A DNA stretch of 15,645 nt from an uncultured Lachnospiraceae bacterium (GCA_902783445.1 CACZQX010000294.1:1-15645); one strand, 5' to 3'; positions 1-7,050 are shown, counted from the first letter of the stretch. The notes: a model not told the origin generated them from the letters alone. Made by a program: numbers and translations.

Positions 1-761
1 CCGCCCATTTCTTTAACTTTTTGACAAGCATAAATTGCAACATTTCCTGAACCTGAAATAGTAACAGTTTTACCTTTGATATCTTTGCCATTGCATTTAA
101 GCATTTCTTCTGTTAAGTAAAGAAGACCATAACCTGTAGCCTGTGTTCTTGCTAAAGAACCGCCGTATGAAAGACCTTTACCTGTAAGTACACCTTCAAA
201 TACGCCGCGAATTCTCTTGTACTGACCAAACATGTAACCGATTTCTCTTGCGCCTGTACCGATATCACCGGCAGGAACGTCTGTGTCGGCACCGATATGT
301 TTGCAAAGCTCTGTCATAAAGCTCTGGCAGAATGCCATGATTTCTCTATCTGATTTACCCTTAGGATCGAAATCTGAACCACCTTTACCGCCGCCCATAG
401 GAAGACCGGTAAGTGAGTTTTTGAAAATCTGTTCAAAACCTAAGAATTTGATAATACCGATGTTAACCGATGGGTGAAGACGAAGACCGCCTTTGTAAGG
501 TCCGATAGCAGAGTTGAACTGAACTCTGTAACCTGTGTTAACCTGTACATTTCCCTTATCGTCTACCCAAGGTACTCTGAAGATAAACTGTCTTTCCGGA
601 TTTGTAAGTCTTTCAAGAATAGCTTCTTTTCTGTACATTTCTTCATTAGCTTCAATAACAACACGAAGTGATTCAAGCACTTCCTTAACAGCCTGATGGA
701 ATTCCGGCTGTGATGGGTTTTCTTTTACAACCCTTTCAATTACTTCATCAACATATGACAT
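1..761 (-). CDS. gdhA: NADP-type glutamate dehydrogenase, 5' part (3' end beyond window)
   Basis: This gene encodes glutamate dehydrogenase, the cytoplasmic hexameric enzyme that interconverts 2-oxoglutarate plus ammonium and glutamate, usually in the NADPH-dependent assimilatory direction for this family. About 253 codons are present, reading from ATG at 761 (MSYVDEVIERV) to the window edge. The substrate domain shows GGLRLHPSVN (residues 91-100), the lysine motif LPMGGGKGG (120-128, catalytic Lys126) and PAGDIGTG (163-170, catalytic Asp166). The start of the Rossmann domain shows GKTVTISGSGNVA (230-242), the dinucleotide-binding turn. The family is normally near 445 residues, so roughly 190 are missing. 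The start is fixed by an AGGAGG site about 8 bases upstream. It has its own promoter and appears monocistronic at the 5' side, because a terminator separates it from rpmF. Codon use is that of a highly expressed gene. Confidence 0.96.
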   Translation of the reverse strand, partial: MSYVDEVIERVVKENPSQPEFHQAVKEVLESLRVVIEANEEMYRKEAILERLTNPERQFIFRVPWVDDKGNVQVNTGYRVQFNSAIGPYKGGLRLHPSVNIGIIKFLGFEQIFKNSLTGLPMGGGKGGSDFDPKGKSDREIMAFCQSFMTELCKHIGADTDVPAGDIGTGAREIGYMFGQYKRIRGVFEGVLTGKGLSYGGSLARTQATGYGLLYLTEEMLKCNGKDIKGKTVTISGSGNVAIYACQKVKEMG

Positions 762-866
762 ATTTTTTTCCTCCTGAGAAAAATTTAAATATATATTATT
801 AATAACAATAACATTTACAAATTTCTTGTCCGTGGCGTGCGGACATTTGTTTTTATTTTTCAATCT
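762..866 (-). promoter_or_regulatory. gdhA 5' leader with interrupted stem-loop
   Basis: This is the roughly 100-base untranslated leader between the gdhA promoter and start codon. Read on the minus strand it begins with an imperfect hairpin. Outer arms ACAAAT/ATTTGT (plus 845-850 with 817-822) enclose GTCCG/CGGAC (840-844 with 828-832) around a 7-base loop, with a one-sided bulge of five bases. The rest is very AT-rich up to the ribosome binding site. The hairpin has no T-run and is not a terminator. It could stabilise the mRNA or mediate regulation. I recognise no known riboswitch. Confidence 0.4.
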
Positions 867-895
867 ATTTTATAACCGACATGCTTGTTTGTCAA
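867..895 (-). promoter_or_regulatory. Sigma-A promoter of gdhA
   Basis: On the minus strand a perfect -35 TTGACA (890-895) is followed after exactly 17 bases by -10 TAAAAT (867-872). Transcription should start near position 860, about 100 bases before the gdhA ATG. The element lies between the rpmF terminator and gdhA on the same strand, so gdhA has independent expression. Confidence 0.8.
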
Positions 896-904
896 TTAAT
901 TTTT

Positions 905-945
905 TTGCAAAAAATTAGAGACTCCTCCCGTTAGGAAGAGTCCCC
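905..945 (-). terminator. Rho-independent terminator after rpmF
   Basis: On the minus strand GACTCTTCC (934-942) pairs with GGAGGAGTC (920-928) over a 5-base loop, with one T-G wobble. It is followed by TCTAATTTTTT (T-run at 909-914). The stem has a C-A mismatch if read on the plus strand, so it is built for minus-strand transcripts. It lies 43 bases past the rpmF stop and ends the yceD-rpmF unit just before the gdhA promoter. Confidence 0.8.
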
Positions 946-984
946 TTTGACTCAAATAAGAAATTTCATATTATATTCTACTCA

Positions 985-1164
985 TTAGTCCTGAGCAATG
1001 ATTTCTTTTTTGTTGTATGAACCGCAAGATTTGCATACTCTGTGAGGCATCATAAGTTCGCCGCATTTGCTACATTTTACCAATGTAGGAGCTGTCATCT
1101 TCCAGTTTGCATGACGTTTGTCACGTCTTGCTTTTGATGATTTATTCTTTGGACAAATAGACAT
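985..1164 (-). CDS. rpmF: 50S ribosomal protein L32
   Basis: This is a 59-residue basic protein of the large ribosomal subunit. It starts MSICPKNKSSKARRDKRHA and continues WKMTAP, the conserved L32 N-terminal block. Two CxxC pairs follow (CSKC at 31-34, CKSC at 44-47, the latter after PHRV), forming the usual structural zinc ribbon; some L32 paralogues have lost these cysteines. The start at 1164 is set by TAAGGAGGTG about 8 bases upstream. That site overlaps the last codons of yceD, whose stop is only three bases before, so the two are probably translationally coupled. A terminator lies directly downstream. The neighbouring plsX/fabH often found in this cluster are absent here. Confidence 0.97.
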   Translation of the reverse strand: MSICPKNKSSKARRDKRHANWKMTAPTLVKCSKCGELMMPHRVCKSCGSYNKKEIIAQD

Positions 1165-1167
1165 GGT

Positions 1168-1671
1168 TTACACCTCCTTAAAATCTTTAAACACATCCAG
1201 AACTTTTGCCATTCTGGGGTCAAGTTGCGTGGTATCGCAATCACAAGTCTTTCGATTGAGATTCGTCCCACATCTATTGCAGATTCCCTTGCAATCTTCC
1301 TTGCAAAGAACCTTCATTGGCAATTCGATTAAAATTTCTTTGTAAACGAATTTCTCAACATCGAAGAGTTTATCTTCAAACAGATCCGACTCTTCCTGCG
1401 AAAGTATGTCAATTTCTTTTGCGACATGGCTTTCTATATTAACATCAACATCTTCGAGACATCTGTCACAAGGCATAATCAAAGTCACATTGATATTACA
1501 TTCAATATAAATCTTCGAATCAGATAAAGCCGAAATCGTTAAATTCAATGCATCTTTTTTCTTAAACGGATACGCCGAACCGGACAGTTCATAGTTCTCC
1601 ATTTCGACAGCAGCTTCGAATTTTTGATCTGATTTCTTATGTAACAAAAGCTCGGATAAATCGATAAACAT
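1168..1671 (-). CDS. yceD: YceD/DUF177 family 23S rRNA accumulation protein
   Basis: This 167-residue protein belongs to the YceD (DUF177) family. Members are encoded next to rpmF across bacteria and are linked to 23S rRNA accumulation and large-subunit assembly; the exact activity is not settled. The sequence shows the canonical C-terminal pattern: CDRC (68-71), then LCKEDCKGICNRCGTN (122-137), then CDC (143-145) and the terminal DPRMAKVLDVF. The cysteines suggest metal binding, as in other Gram-positive members. The ATG at 1671 has an AGAGAGG site at the right distance and lies about 28 bases from a perfect promoter. It is first in the yceD-rpmF operon, with a 3-base gap to rpmF. Confidence 0.93.
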   Translation of the reverse strand: MFIDLSELLLHKKSDQKFEAAVEMENYELSGSAYPFKKKDALNLTISALSDSKIYIECNINVTLIMPCDRCLEDVDVNIESHVAKEIDILSQEESDLFEDKLFDVEKFVYKEILIELPMKVLCKEDCKGICNRCGTNLNRKTCDCDTTQLDPRMAKVLDVFKDFKEV

Positions 1672-1699
1672 AGTTACCTCTCTTTAATCGCACCTATGT

Positions 1700-1728
1700 A
1701 TTATACTCATGTAAAAATGATTTGTCAA
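1700..1728 (-). promoter_or_regulatory. Consensus sigma-A promoter of yceD-rpmF
   Basis: On the minus strand TTGACA (1723-1728) and TATAAT (1700-1705) are both perfect and separated by 17 bases. This is the strongest promoter in the window, as expected for a ribosomal protein operon. Transcription should start near 1693, giving a leader of about 22 bases. Confidence 0.88.
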
Positions 1729-1733
1729 TGATT

Positions 1734-1749
1734 TTCATAATATTATGAA
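1734..1749. promoter_or_regulatory. Perfect 16-bp palindrome upstream of yceD promoter
   Basis: TTCATAATATTATGAA reads the same on both strands. It sits 5 bases upstream of the -35 element of the yceD promoter, and 23 bases past the stop of the cytidylate-kinase-like gene. An operator for a dimeric regulator is possible, and so is simple AT-rich chance. It does not match the FapR operator known to control related clusters in Bacillus. A weak AGAAATT/AATTTCT inverted repeat with a 12-base spacer lies next to it, without a T-run. Confidence 0.3.
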
Positions 1750-1772
1750 GAAATTCTTGATACAAACAATTT

Positions 1773-2360
1773 CTAACGTTTAATAAGGTTCACAATCTCC
1801 TCAACGCATGCATCTATTCCCAGTGTGGATGTGCAAAGCATTATGTCGTAGTTGTGTCTGGAGCCCCATGTGCGACCTGTTGTGTATTCATAGCTCATTT
1901 TTCTGCGCTGGTCCATATCGAGAATTTTCTTTTTTGCTTCATCGGCCGACATATTGTATTTCTTTGTAATACGATCGATTCTAAAATCCATATCGGCATA
2001 AAAGAAAAGATGAAGTGCATTTGGGTTGTCTTTTAAATAGAAGTCGGCACGTCTGCCGGTAATAATGCAATTGCCCTCTTTTGCAAGGTTACAAATAAAG
2101 CGACCCTGTTCGCTGAAAACATAATCCATCTGCTCTCTTTCTTGATCCGCAAAGAAAGGAAACTTTTCTCTGAATATGTTTCTTTTAATAACATTTTCAT
2201 CGGTTTTTTCGACAAAAGTTTCGGAAATCAAGGAATTCTCCGCTATTTGAGCAATAAGCTCTTTGTCGTAAAACTTAAAGTCCAATGCTTTTGCAAGCTT
2301 TTCACCGATTTCGTATCCCCCGCTGCCGTATTCACGACCGATAGTAATAATATTTTTCAT
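1773..2360 (-). CDS. Cytidylate kinase-like family protein
   Basis: This 195-residue cytoplasmic protein is of the cytidylate-kinase-like family (Cytidylate_kin2 type), P-loop proteins related to CMP kinase but distinct from Cmk. It opens MKNIITIGREYGSGG, a strand followed by the nucleotide-binding loop GREYGSGG (8-15). It then has CIITGRRADFYL near 97-108 and an arginine-rich lid region DFRIDRITKKY. The family hallmark near the C-terminus is DMDQRRKMSYEYTTG followed by W..RHNYDIMLCTSTLGID. The substrate of this subfamily is not established, so a nucleoside monophosphate kinase role is inferred. The start at 2360 has GGAGGTG about 5 bases upstream. It lies 40 bases after the LD-carboxypeptidase gene with no terminator between, so the two may be co-transcribed. 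Confidence 0.87.
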   Translation of the reverse strand: MKNIITIGREYGSGGYEIGEKLAKALDFKFYDKELIAQIAENSLISETFVEKTDENVIKRNIFREKFPFFADQEREQMDYVFSEQGRFICNLAKEGNCIITGRRADFYLKDNPNALHLFFYADMDFRIDRITKKYNMSADEAKKKILDMDQRRKMSYEYTTGRTWGSRHNYDIMLCTSTLGIDACVEEIVNLIKR

Positions 2361-2400
2361 TGTGCACCTCCAAAATTTTTCGTTTAACTTGCGTTTAAAT

Positions 2401-3492
2401 CTATATCCATTCTATTGTGAATACATCTTCCGAAACATCAAGCTTAACATTTTCTCCCATTAACATAGGATAATTTTTATCTCCATGTCCCGCAGGGAAG
2501 CCAAAAGCAACCGGAATATCCAAATCCGACAGTAATTCTCTGCTTATCATTTCCGCAACCGATTGGTATACTCCTCCCCTTGTATTACCGTTAAAATCAT
2601 TACATACCGGCATATCCGTCCATTCGCCGAATATAATTCCCGCAGCGTTATCTAAGACGCCGTTGTTTTTAAGCACTGTCAGATAACGATGTATGTGCTG
2701 CATATCCTCCTCCACATCTTCAAAGAAAAGAATATAAGGCTTGCCTGTTATCGAGCTGTCATAAGCAGTATTTAACACGGATGTATAAGTTGACAGATTT
2801 CCACCTATCAAAACACCTTCCGCTTCACCCAATTTATTAAATTCACTGCCCTCGCACTTGTATATAGGTATTTTACCCTGTATGATTTGTTTTTCGACAT
2901 CCGCACATTCCTTACCGAGTTCCTGGAACGTTGCGCTCATGGATGCCTGTATTGATGGAAGTCCCGCACTTGTCCATGCCGAATGATATACAGATATATC
3001 ACTGTAGCCGATTATCAACTTATTTGCCGATTTTATGGTGTCCAAAGGCAGCCTGTCCATTACCTGTGATGCGCCATAACCACCGCGCACACAGAAAATG
3101 GCCTTTATAGAAGGGTCATTAAGTGCCCAGCTTAAATCCTCAAGACATTCTTCAAGTGTACGATCCGCGCTGCATACATATTTGCCTTCAACAGGTGTGT
3201 ATCCCCAAGCCGTTAACCCTTCAATTACAGCATCCGTCTGCTCTCTGGTCGGTAAAGCCGATGGCGATATTACGGCAATGTTATCCCCTTCTTTAAGAAA
3301 CATTTCCGCATGTTCACCCTTATAATCAGAATATCCGGTGACTTCGCAAACCGTATCAACGCCTTCGGATGTCAGCGCTTCTTCGTTTACGTCGGCATTT
3401 GCGTTATTATCATCCGATTTTTCACACGCAACAAGTGTAAAAGAAAACACAAGCATCAAAGCCGCAAATAAAGTAAATCTTTTTAATTTCAT
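2401..3492 (-). CDS. Lipoprotein S66-family LD-carboxypeptidase (LdcA/MccF-like)
   Basis: This 363-residue protein is a serine peptidase of family S66. Characterised members cleave the L,D bond of murein tetrapeptides (LdcA) or hydrolyse microcin C7-type conjugates (MccF). It begins with a lipoprotein signal: basic MKLKR, a hydrophobic stretch, and lipobox LVAC with Cys23, followed by an acidic/Asn linker. The catalytic domain starts near residue 66 (KEGDNIAVISPSALP). It shows FCVRGGYGASQVMDRL (133-148), the nucleophile elbow GYSDIS (162-167, Ser164), the acid LFFEDVEED (Glu258) and GFPAGHGDKNYPMLMG (His336), so the expected Ser-Glu-His triad is present. Characterised LdcA enzymes are cytoplasmic, so surface anchoring is notable. 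The GGGGG ribosome binding site fits the ATG at 3492. Confidence 0.88.
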   Translation of the reverse strand: MKLKRFTLFAALMLVFSFTLVACEKSDDNNANADVNEEALTSEGVDTVCEVTGYSDYKGEHAEMFLKEGDNIAVISPSALPTREQTDAVIEGLTAWGYTPVEGKYVCSADRTLEECLEDLSWALNDPSIKAIFCVRGGYGASQVMDRLPLDTIKSANKLIIGYSDISVYHSAWTSAGLPSIQASMSATFQELGKECADVEKQIIQGKIPIYKCEGSEFNKLGEAEGVLIGGNLSTYTSVLNTAYDSSITGKPYILFFEDVEEDMQHIHRYLTVLKNNGVLDNAAGIIFGEWTDMPVCNDFNGNTRGGVYQSVAEMISRELLSDLDIPVAFGFPAGHGDKNYPMLMGENVKLDVSEDVFTIEWI

Positions 3493-3550
3493 TCATTAAC
3501 CCCCAAATATCCAAGTAATTTAATTTTATGTTTTATTAATAATTTTATCA

Positions 3551-3579
3551 TCTATAGCATAAATTAAACAGTATGAAAA
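3551..3579 (-). promoter_or_regulatory. Candidate promoter for the LD-carboxypeptidase gene
   Basis: On the minus strand TGCTATAGA gives an extended -10 (TGn plus TATAGA at 3551-3556). A weak -35 TTTTCA (3574-3579) stands 17 bases upstream. The predicted leader is about 50 bases. The match is modest. Confidence 0.35.
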
Positions 3580-3642
3580 TCAAAAATTTTGCGTTCAACT
3601 TTCTTCTTTCGACTAAATATTATATTATCCCTGCTTCAAAAA

Positions 3643-3651
3643 TGTTATAAT
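3643..3651 (+). promoter_or_regulatory. Extended -10 promoter of the three-gene membrane operon
   Basis: TGTTATAAT provides a perfect -10 TATAAT (3646-3651) preceded by the TGn extension. No good -35 is found at 16-18 bases, which extended -10 promoters can tolerate. Transcription would start near 3658, about 60 bases before the ATG at 3719. Confidence 0.5.
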
Positions 3652-3718
3652 AAGATATAGATATTTGTCGTATGCAAGTTAAAAAAAGCGAGCTGCGACA
3701 TGCAGGAGGGGTGAATTT

Positions 3719-4213
3719 ATGAGGGAACAATTCAGACGATATCAAGACAATCTGAAAATATTGGGGTCCGCAGTTATTATGTTTGGCTGTTGGTCCCTTG
3801 TTAAAGTACTTCTTTGGCTAATCTTGTCTTGGAAAAGCGACTTTTCGCAATTTAACACATCACTTGATTTAAAAAACATTTTATTTATTTTCTTCGGCAT
3901 TATATTTGCAATTATTATAATTGCTTTATTATTAAGGCTTTTCATCGGTATGTCCGCCAGGAAGGATGCTTCCGGGATGCCAAAGAAGCCTGTATATATT
4001 GTCCTTGCAATTATCATTGCCGCCATTGATGCATATGGCTTGATTTCTTATCTTGGGACAACATTGCTTGCGGGAAATAATTTGACCTTAACAGACATTA
4101 TCTCAACAATCGTTGATATTACATCCTTTATCGTTATTTTGGAAATGATAATAGTTGCTTTTAAATTCAGACGCTTACGTAAGCAGTTGGAAAGTGAGGC
4201 TGCCCATGAATAA
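3719..4213 (+). CDS. Small four-helix membrane protein, function unknown
   Basis: I do not recognise a family for this 164-residue protein. It has a basic N-terminus (MREQFRRYQ) and four predicted membrane segments at about 13-37, 52-77, 91-113 and 126-148. It ends in a charged tail rich in Arg and Glu (FRRLRKQLESE). The short loop after helix 2 is basic (RKDASGMPKK) and therefore probably cytoplasmic, which with the basic tail suggests both termini are inside. The start is supported by GCAGGAGGGG about 7 bases upstream. It is the first gene of a plus-strand operon. Its last eight bases overlap the start of the next gene (ATGAATAA), so the two are likely translationally coupled. A role with the downstream soluble protein is inferred only from this arrangement. 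Confidence 0.75.
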   Translation: MREQFRRYQDNLKILGSAVIMFGCWSLVKVLLWLILSWKSDFSQFNTSLDLKNILFIFFGIIFAIIIIALLLRLFIGMSARKDASGMPKKPVYIVLAIIIAAIDAYGLISYLGTTLLAGNNLTLTDIISTIVDITSFIVILEMIIVAFKFRRLRKQLESEAAHE

Positions 4214-5363
4214 AGATTTTCACTACTACGGAACTTATGCGGCCGCAAGAATTGCGGGTTACTCTCACGAAGAAGCTTTAAATATTTGCTCTGCAGCCTT
4301 TCTTGTGGATCTTTGTACAAGGTCGCTTCTTGCTGCAATAGACGGACCTTCTTCCGCAGCCACAACCCAGACTGCTATGGAAATGGCAGATGCAAGAACG
4401 GATATAATAGGCCTTCAAGATATCACAAGAATTTGGGCTTCTTTTCACTTTCTTCCAAGAGATTTGTATGCAAAACGCGAAAAGGTTAGCAAACGTTATT
4501 TAAGAAAATATCGCCTTATTTGCGGTCCCAACGGTGATTTGCTTGTTGACGCCGTAAATCTTGCAAAAGACAAAAGTTTGGAAGCTGTGGGTGTTGCAAT
4601 GCATGTTCTTGCCGATACCTGGGCTCATATGAACTTTGCAGGCACTCCATCATTTGTTATCAACAATACCAACGATTATTTTTTCGAAATTACCGAAGAC
4701 GGCAAAGAAAAGCCAATTAGTTTTAAACACAATCCCATGTCTCCCGAAGATACGGAAAAAGCAAGCTATACTAACAGCGTAAAAACCGAAAACGAACACT
4801 CTGTTATGAATCTTGGTCACGGACGTGCGGGACATTTGCCGGATTACAGTTTTATCAAATACAAATATCTGCCTGCATGGGCAAATTATCACGAAGTTAT
4901 TAAAGACAATCCATCGGATTATATGCATGCATTTTGGCAAATGGTTTATGCCATGCGCTATTTAAGAGGCGATGAAAAGACTTTCCAAGTTAAAAATTAT
5001 GCAAAGGAAGCCGTTGCTCCTTACGAGGACGAAATAAAAGCTATTTTTAAAGTTCGCCGTACCGATGACAGTGAAGATTGGATTAAGCTATGCAAAAAAT
5101 TTTCGGGATGTGAAATAGCTGATTTGGACATCGAAAAGTTAAAGACCGAGTACACATCCGCAAGCAAAGAAGAAAAAGACAATACTCTCTTAGGAAGATT
5201 TTTTATAGCTGCCATGGCGCAAAAAAGCATGGTTACAAATAAAATTTACAAATCGGGAAATATGCTTGCCGGCGTTTCATACGAATACAACGCCGAAAAA
5301 GGCAAATTTAAGGGAATAAAAGATTTCTACAAACTAATAGTCAACATGAGGAAGGGGGATTAA
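4206..5363 (+). CDS. DUF6765-like protein with zinc-phospholipase-like motif
   Basis: This 385-residue protein begins MNKDFHYYGTYAAARIAGYS, which resembles the uncharacterised DUF6765 family as I recall it. It has no signal peptide or membrane segment. Candidate metal ligands cluster: His6, His133-Asp137-His141 in AMHVLADTWAHMNFAG, and His205/His210/Asp213 in LGHGRAGHLPD. The HxxxDxxxH spacing and the GHG...PD block recall zinc-dependent phospholipase C/P1 nuclease folds, so a metal-dependent hydrolase is my inference, not an established function. An in-frame ATG exists at 4155, but it lies deep in the upstream gene. The ATG at 4206 has an AGTGAGG site and a stop-start overlap, so I chose it. 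The C-terminal third is lysine-rich and less distinctive. Confidence 0.8.
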   Translation: MNKDFHYYGTYAAARIAGYSHEEALNICSAAFLVDLCTRSLLAAIDGPSSAATTQTAMEMADARTDIIGLQDITRIWASFHFLPRDLYAKREKVSKRYLRKYRLICGPNGDLLVDAVNLAKDKSLEAVGVAMHVLADTWAHMNFAGTPSFVINNTNDYFFEITEDGKEKPISFKHNPMSPEDTEKASYTNSVKTENEHSVMNLGHGRAGHLPDYSFIKYKYLPAWANYHEVIKDNPSDYMHAFWQMVYAMRYLRGDEKTFQVKNYAKEAVAPYEDEIKAIFKVRRTDDSEDWIKLCKKFSGCEIADLDIEKLKTEYTSASKEEKDNTLLGRFFIAAMAQKSMVTNKIYKSGNMLAGVSYEYNAEKGKFKGIKDFYKLIVNMRKGD

Positions 5364-5364
5364 T

Positions 5365-5895
5365 ATGAGCGGTTTAAGACGTATTTTACATATATTCATT
5401 GCGGCATTAATGATTTTCGGCGCTTATATTATGGTTGCCTCCAACGAAGGATATGCAATAATTGTATTGATTCTCGGTATAACATTTATGGTAAGAGGAT
5501 TTGCCAAGATTTTCTTTTATATAAGCATGGCACGTTTTGCGGTTGGCGGAAAATCAATACTTATATCGGGTATATTCTTTTTGGATATCGGCGCCTTTAC
5601 CATAACCCTTTCAAACATACCGAAATCATTTATTATGTTTTATCTTTTGGGCGTTTACTTTATTTCCGGCGGAATCCTACTGCTTCGTGGCATTGAGCGA
5701 AAAAAAGTCGGTGCCGGTTGGAAGTTTCACTTAATTCGCGGTCTTATAAACATAGGACTTGCGAGCACATGTTTCTTTACCTACACACATTTCCCGCTAA
5801 TCGTAGTTTGGCTATTTGCCGCAAGTATTGTATATTCGGCAATAATGAGGATCATAAACGCACTAAGAAAAACAGCAATCATTTACGTACAATAA
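5365..5895 (+). CDS. DUF308/HdeD-like six-helix membrane protein
   Basis: This 176-residue hydrophobic protein has about six membrane segments, near 7-26, 28-50, 62-82, 88-108, 122-140 and 144-166. Its repeated helix-pair architecture, with short loops and glycine-rich helices (YLLGVYFISGGILLLRGIE), resembles the DUF308/HdeD family. HdeD is linked to acid resistance in Escherichia coli, but the biochemical role of the family is unknown and no acid-stress role should be assumed here. The start at 5365 follows the previous stop by one base and has AGGAAGGGGG about 7 bases upstream. It is the third and last gene of the plus-strand operon, and a strong hairpin lies just after its stop. Confidence 0.75.
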   Translation: MSGLRRILHIFIAALMIFGAYIMVASNEGYAIIVLILGITFMVRGFAKIFFYISMARFAVGGKSILISGIFFLDIGAFTITLSNIPKSFIMFYLLGVYFISGGILLLRGIERKKVGAGWKFHLIRGLINIGLASTCFFTYTHFPLIVVWLFAASIVYSAIMRIINALRKTAIIYVQ

Positions 5896-5896
5896 C

Positions 5897-5934
5897 AAAG
5901 CAAAAGGGACCCGATTTATTCGGGTCCCAAAAAA
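5897..5934 (-). terminator. Terminator between converging operons
   Basis: GGGACCCGA (5906-5914) and TCGGGTCCC (5920-5928) form a perfect 9-bp GC-rich stem with a 5-base loop. The tract after the stem on the minus strand is TTTTGCTTTG, which suits termination of the sugar-transport operon ending at 5950. On the plus strand the stem is followed by A residues, so plus-strand termination would be weaker or need another factor, although the hairpin should still protect the 3' end of that operon. Confidence 0.75.
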
Positions 5935-5949
5935 TGAAGGCAAAAAGGT

Positions 5950-7050
5950 TTAATTGCTTATTACTTCTTCCGTGTCTTTATCAAAGAGATGAATTTTGTC
6001 AGTATTAAAGCCAACATTTATTTCATCACCAAAACGCGCCCTACATCCTGCATCAAATCTGCCGATAAGGCTTGCGCCGGCTATTTTGAAGTACAAAAGT
6101 GCATCGGCGCCCAAAAGCTCATATCCGTCAACTTTTACCGAAAATGAATCATTATCGCTTGTTTCTTTTTGAAGAATGTGCTCAGGTCTAATACCCATTA
6201 TCACTCTTTTTCCGATATAGCCTTTTTCTTTAACAGCCTCTGCTTTACCATCCGGAAGTTTAACTAATTTATCTTCTATCTTAAGACAAACTTTACCCGC
6301 TTCCTCCAAACAATCGCACTCAATAAAATTCATCTGAGGCGATCCGATAAATCCCGCAACAAAAAGGTTTTCCGGCTTTTCGTATAAGTTTTGCGGTGTA
6401 TCGATTTGCTGTATTACGCCGTCTTTCATAACAACAATTCTTGTTCCTAAGGTCATGGCTTCTGTCTGATCATGTGTAACATATATGATTGTTGCTCCAA
6501 GGCGTTGATGAAGGGATGCTATTTCGGAGCGCATTTGCACACGAAGCTTGGCATCCAAGTTTGACAAAGGCTCATCCATAAGGAAAACCTTCGGATGTCT
6601 TACAATGGCTCTTCCCATGGCAACACGCTGTCTTTGTCCACCGGAAAGTGCCTTTGGTTTTCTGTTTAAGAGCTTTTCAAGATCAAGTATTCTTGCTGCT
6701 TCCAAAACCTTTTCCTTTATTTCTATTTTGGGAACCTTTCTGAGCTTAAGGGCAAAACCCATATTTTGCTCTACCGTCATATGGGGATAAAGGGCGTAAT
6801 TTTGGAAAACCATTGCTATATCTCTATCCTTTGGCTCCACATTGTTGACTTTTTTATCGTCAATATAAAGTTCTCCGGATGAAATATCCTCAAGACCCGC
6901 AATCATCCTCAAAGTAGTTGATTTACCGCAACCCGACGGTCCAACAAAGATTATAAATTCTTTATCTTCCACATCAAGATTAAAATCTTTGACGGCCTCA
7001 AATCCGTTTGGATATTTCTTTCCTATATTTTTAAATGAAAGACTTGCCAT
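5950..7050 (-). CDS. Sugar ABC transporter ATPase (MsmK/UgpC type)
   Basis: This 366-residue peripheral membrane ATPase energises CUT1-type carbohydrate importers. Motifs in order are Walker A GPSGCGKST (37-45), Q-loop Gln83 in VFQNYALYPH, signature LSGGQRQRVAMGRA (135-148), Walker B VFLMDEPLSNLD (155-166) and H-loop His193 in VTHDQTEAM. A C-terminal regulatory TOBE-type region follows, with GIRPEH near 285-290. Length and layout match MsmK/MalK/UgpC. It has an AGGAGG site 6-7 bases before the ATG. It is the last gene of the operon, 33 bases after the glycoside hydrolase gene. In many Firmicutes such ATPases are encoded alone and shared by several importers, so its place inside this operon is mildly unusual. 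It may still serve other systems. Confidence 0.95.
   Translation of the reverse strand: MASLSFKNIGKKYPNGFEAVKDFNLDVEDKEFIIFVGPSGCGKSTTLRMIAGLEDISSGELYIDDKKVNNVEPKDRDIAMVFQNYALYPHMTVEQNMGFALKLRKVPKIEIKEKVLEAARILDLEKLLNRKPKALSGGQRQRVAMGRAIVRHPKVFLMDEPLSNLDAKLRVQMRSEIASLHQRLGATIIYVTHDQTEAMTLGTRIVVMKDGVIQQIDTPQNLYEKPENLFVAGFIGSPQMNFIECDCLEEAGKVCLKIEDKLVKLPDGKAEAVKEKGYIGKRVIMGIRPEHILQKETSDNDSFSVKVDGYELLGADALLYFKIAGASLIGRFDAGCRARFGDEINVGFNTDKIHLFDKDTEEVISN

Larger units (their letters stand above)
3493..3718. other. Divergent intergenic region
   Basis: These 226 AT-rich bases separate the minus-strand lipoprotein gene from the plus-strand membrane operon. They contain an outward-facing extended -10 promoter candidate on each strand. 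Just before the plus-strand ribosome binding site is a small imperfect inverted repeat (TGTCG near 3667 with CGACA near 3695). I see no gene, terminator or known RNA motif in the stretch. Confidence 0.5.

Noticed and set aside
283..671. Two open frames on the plus strand across the first 700 bases
   Set aside because: They lie antisense to well-conserved gdhA sequence, have no ribosome binding site and encode no recognisable protein.
762..866. A known riboswitch in the gdhA leader
   Set aside because: The leader is too short and AT-rich, with a single simple hairpin and no recognised aptamer core.
4155..4205. Upstream in-frame ATG that would add 17 residues to the DUF6765-like protein
   Set aside because: It lies well inside the preceding gene without a ribosome site. 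The ATG at 4206 begins at the conserved FHYYG block and gives a normal stop-start overlap.
5906..5928. The hairpin as an efficient terminator for the plus-strand operon
   Set aside because: On the plus strand the stem is followed by A residues rather than T residues, so I assigned it to the minus-strand operon and only suggest a protective role on the other side.
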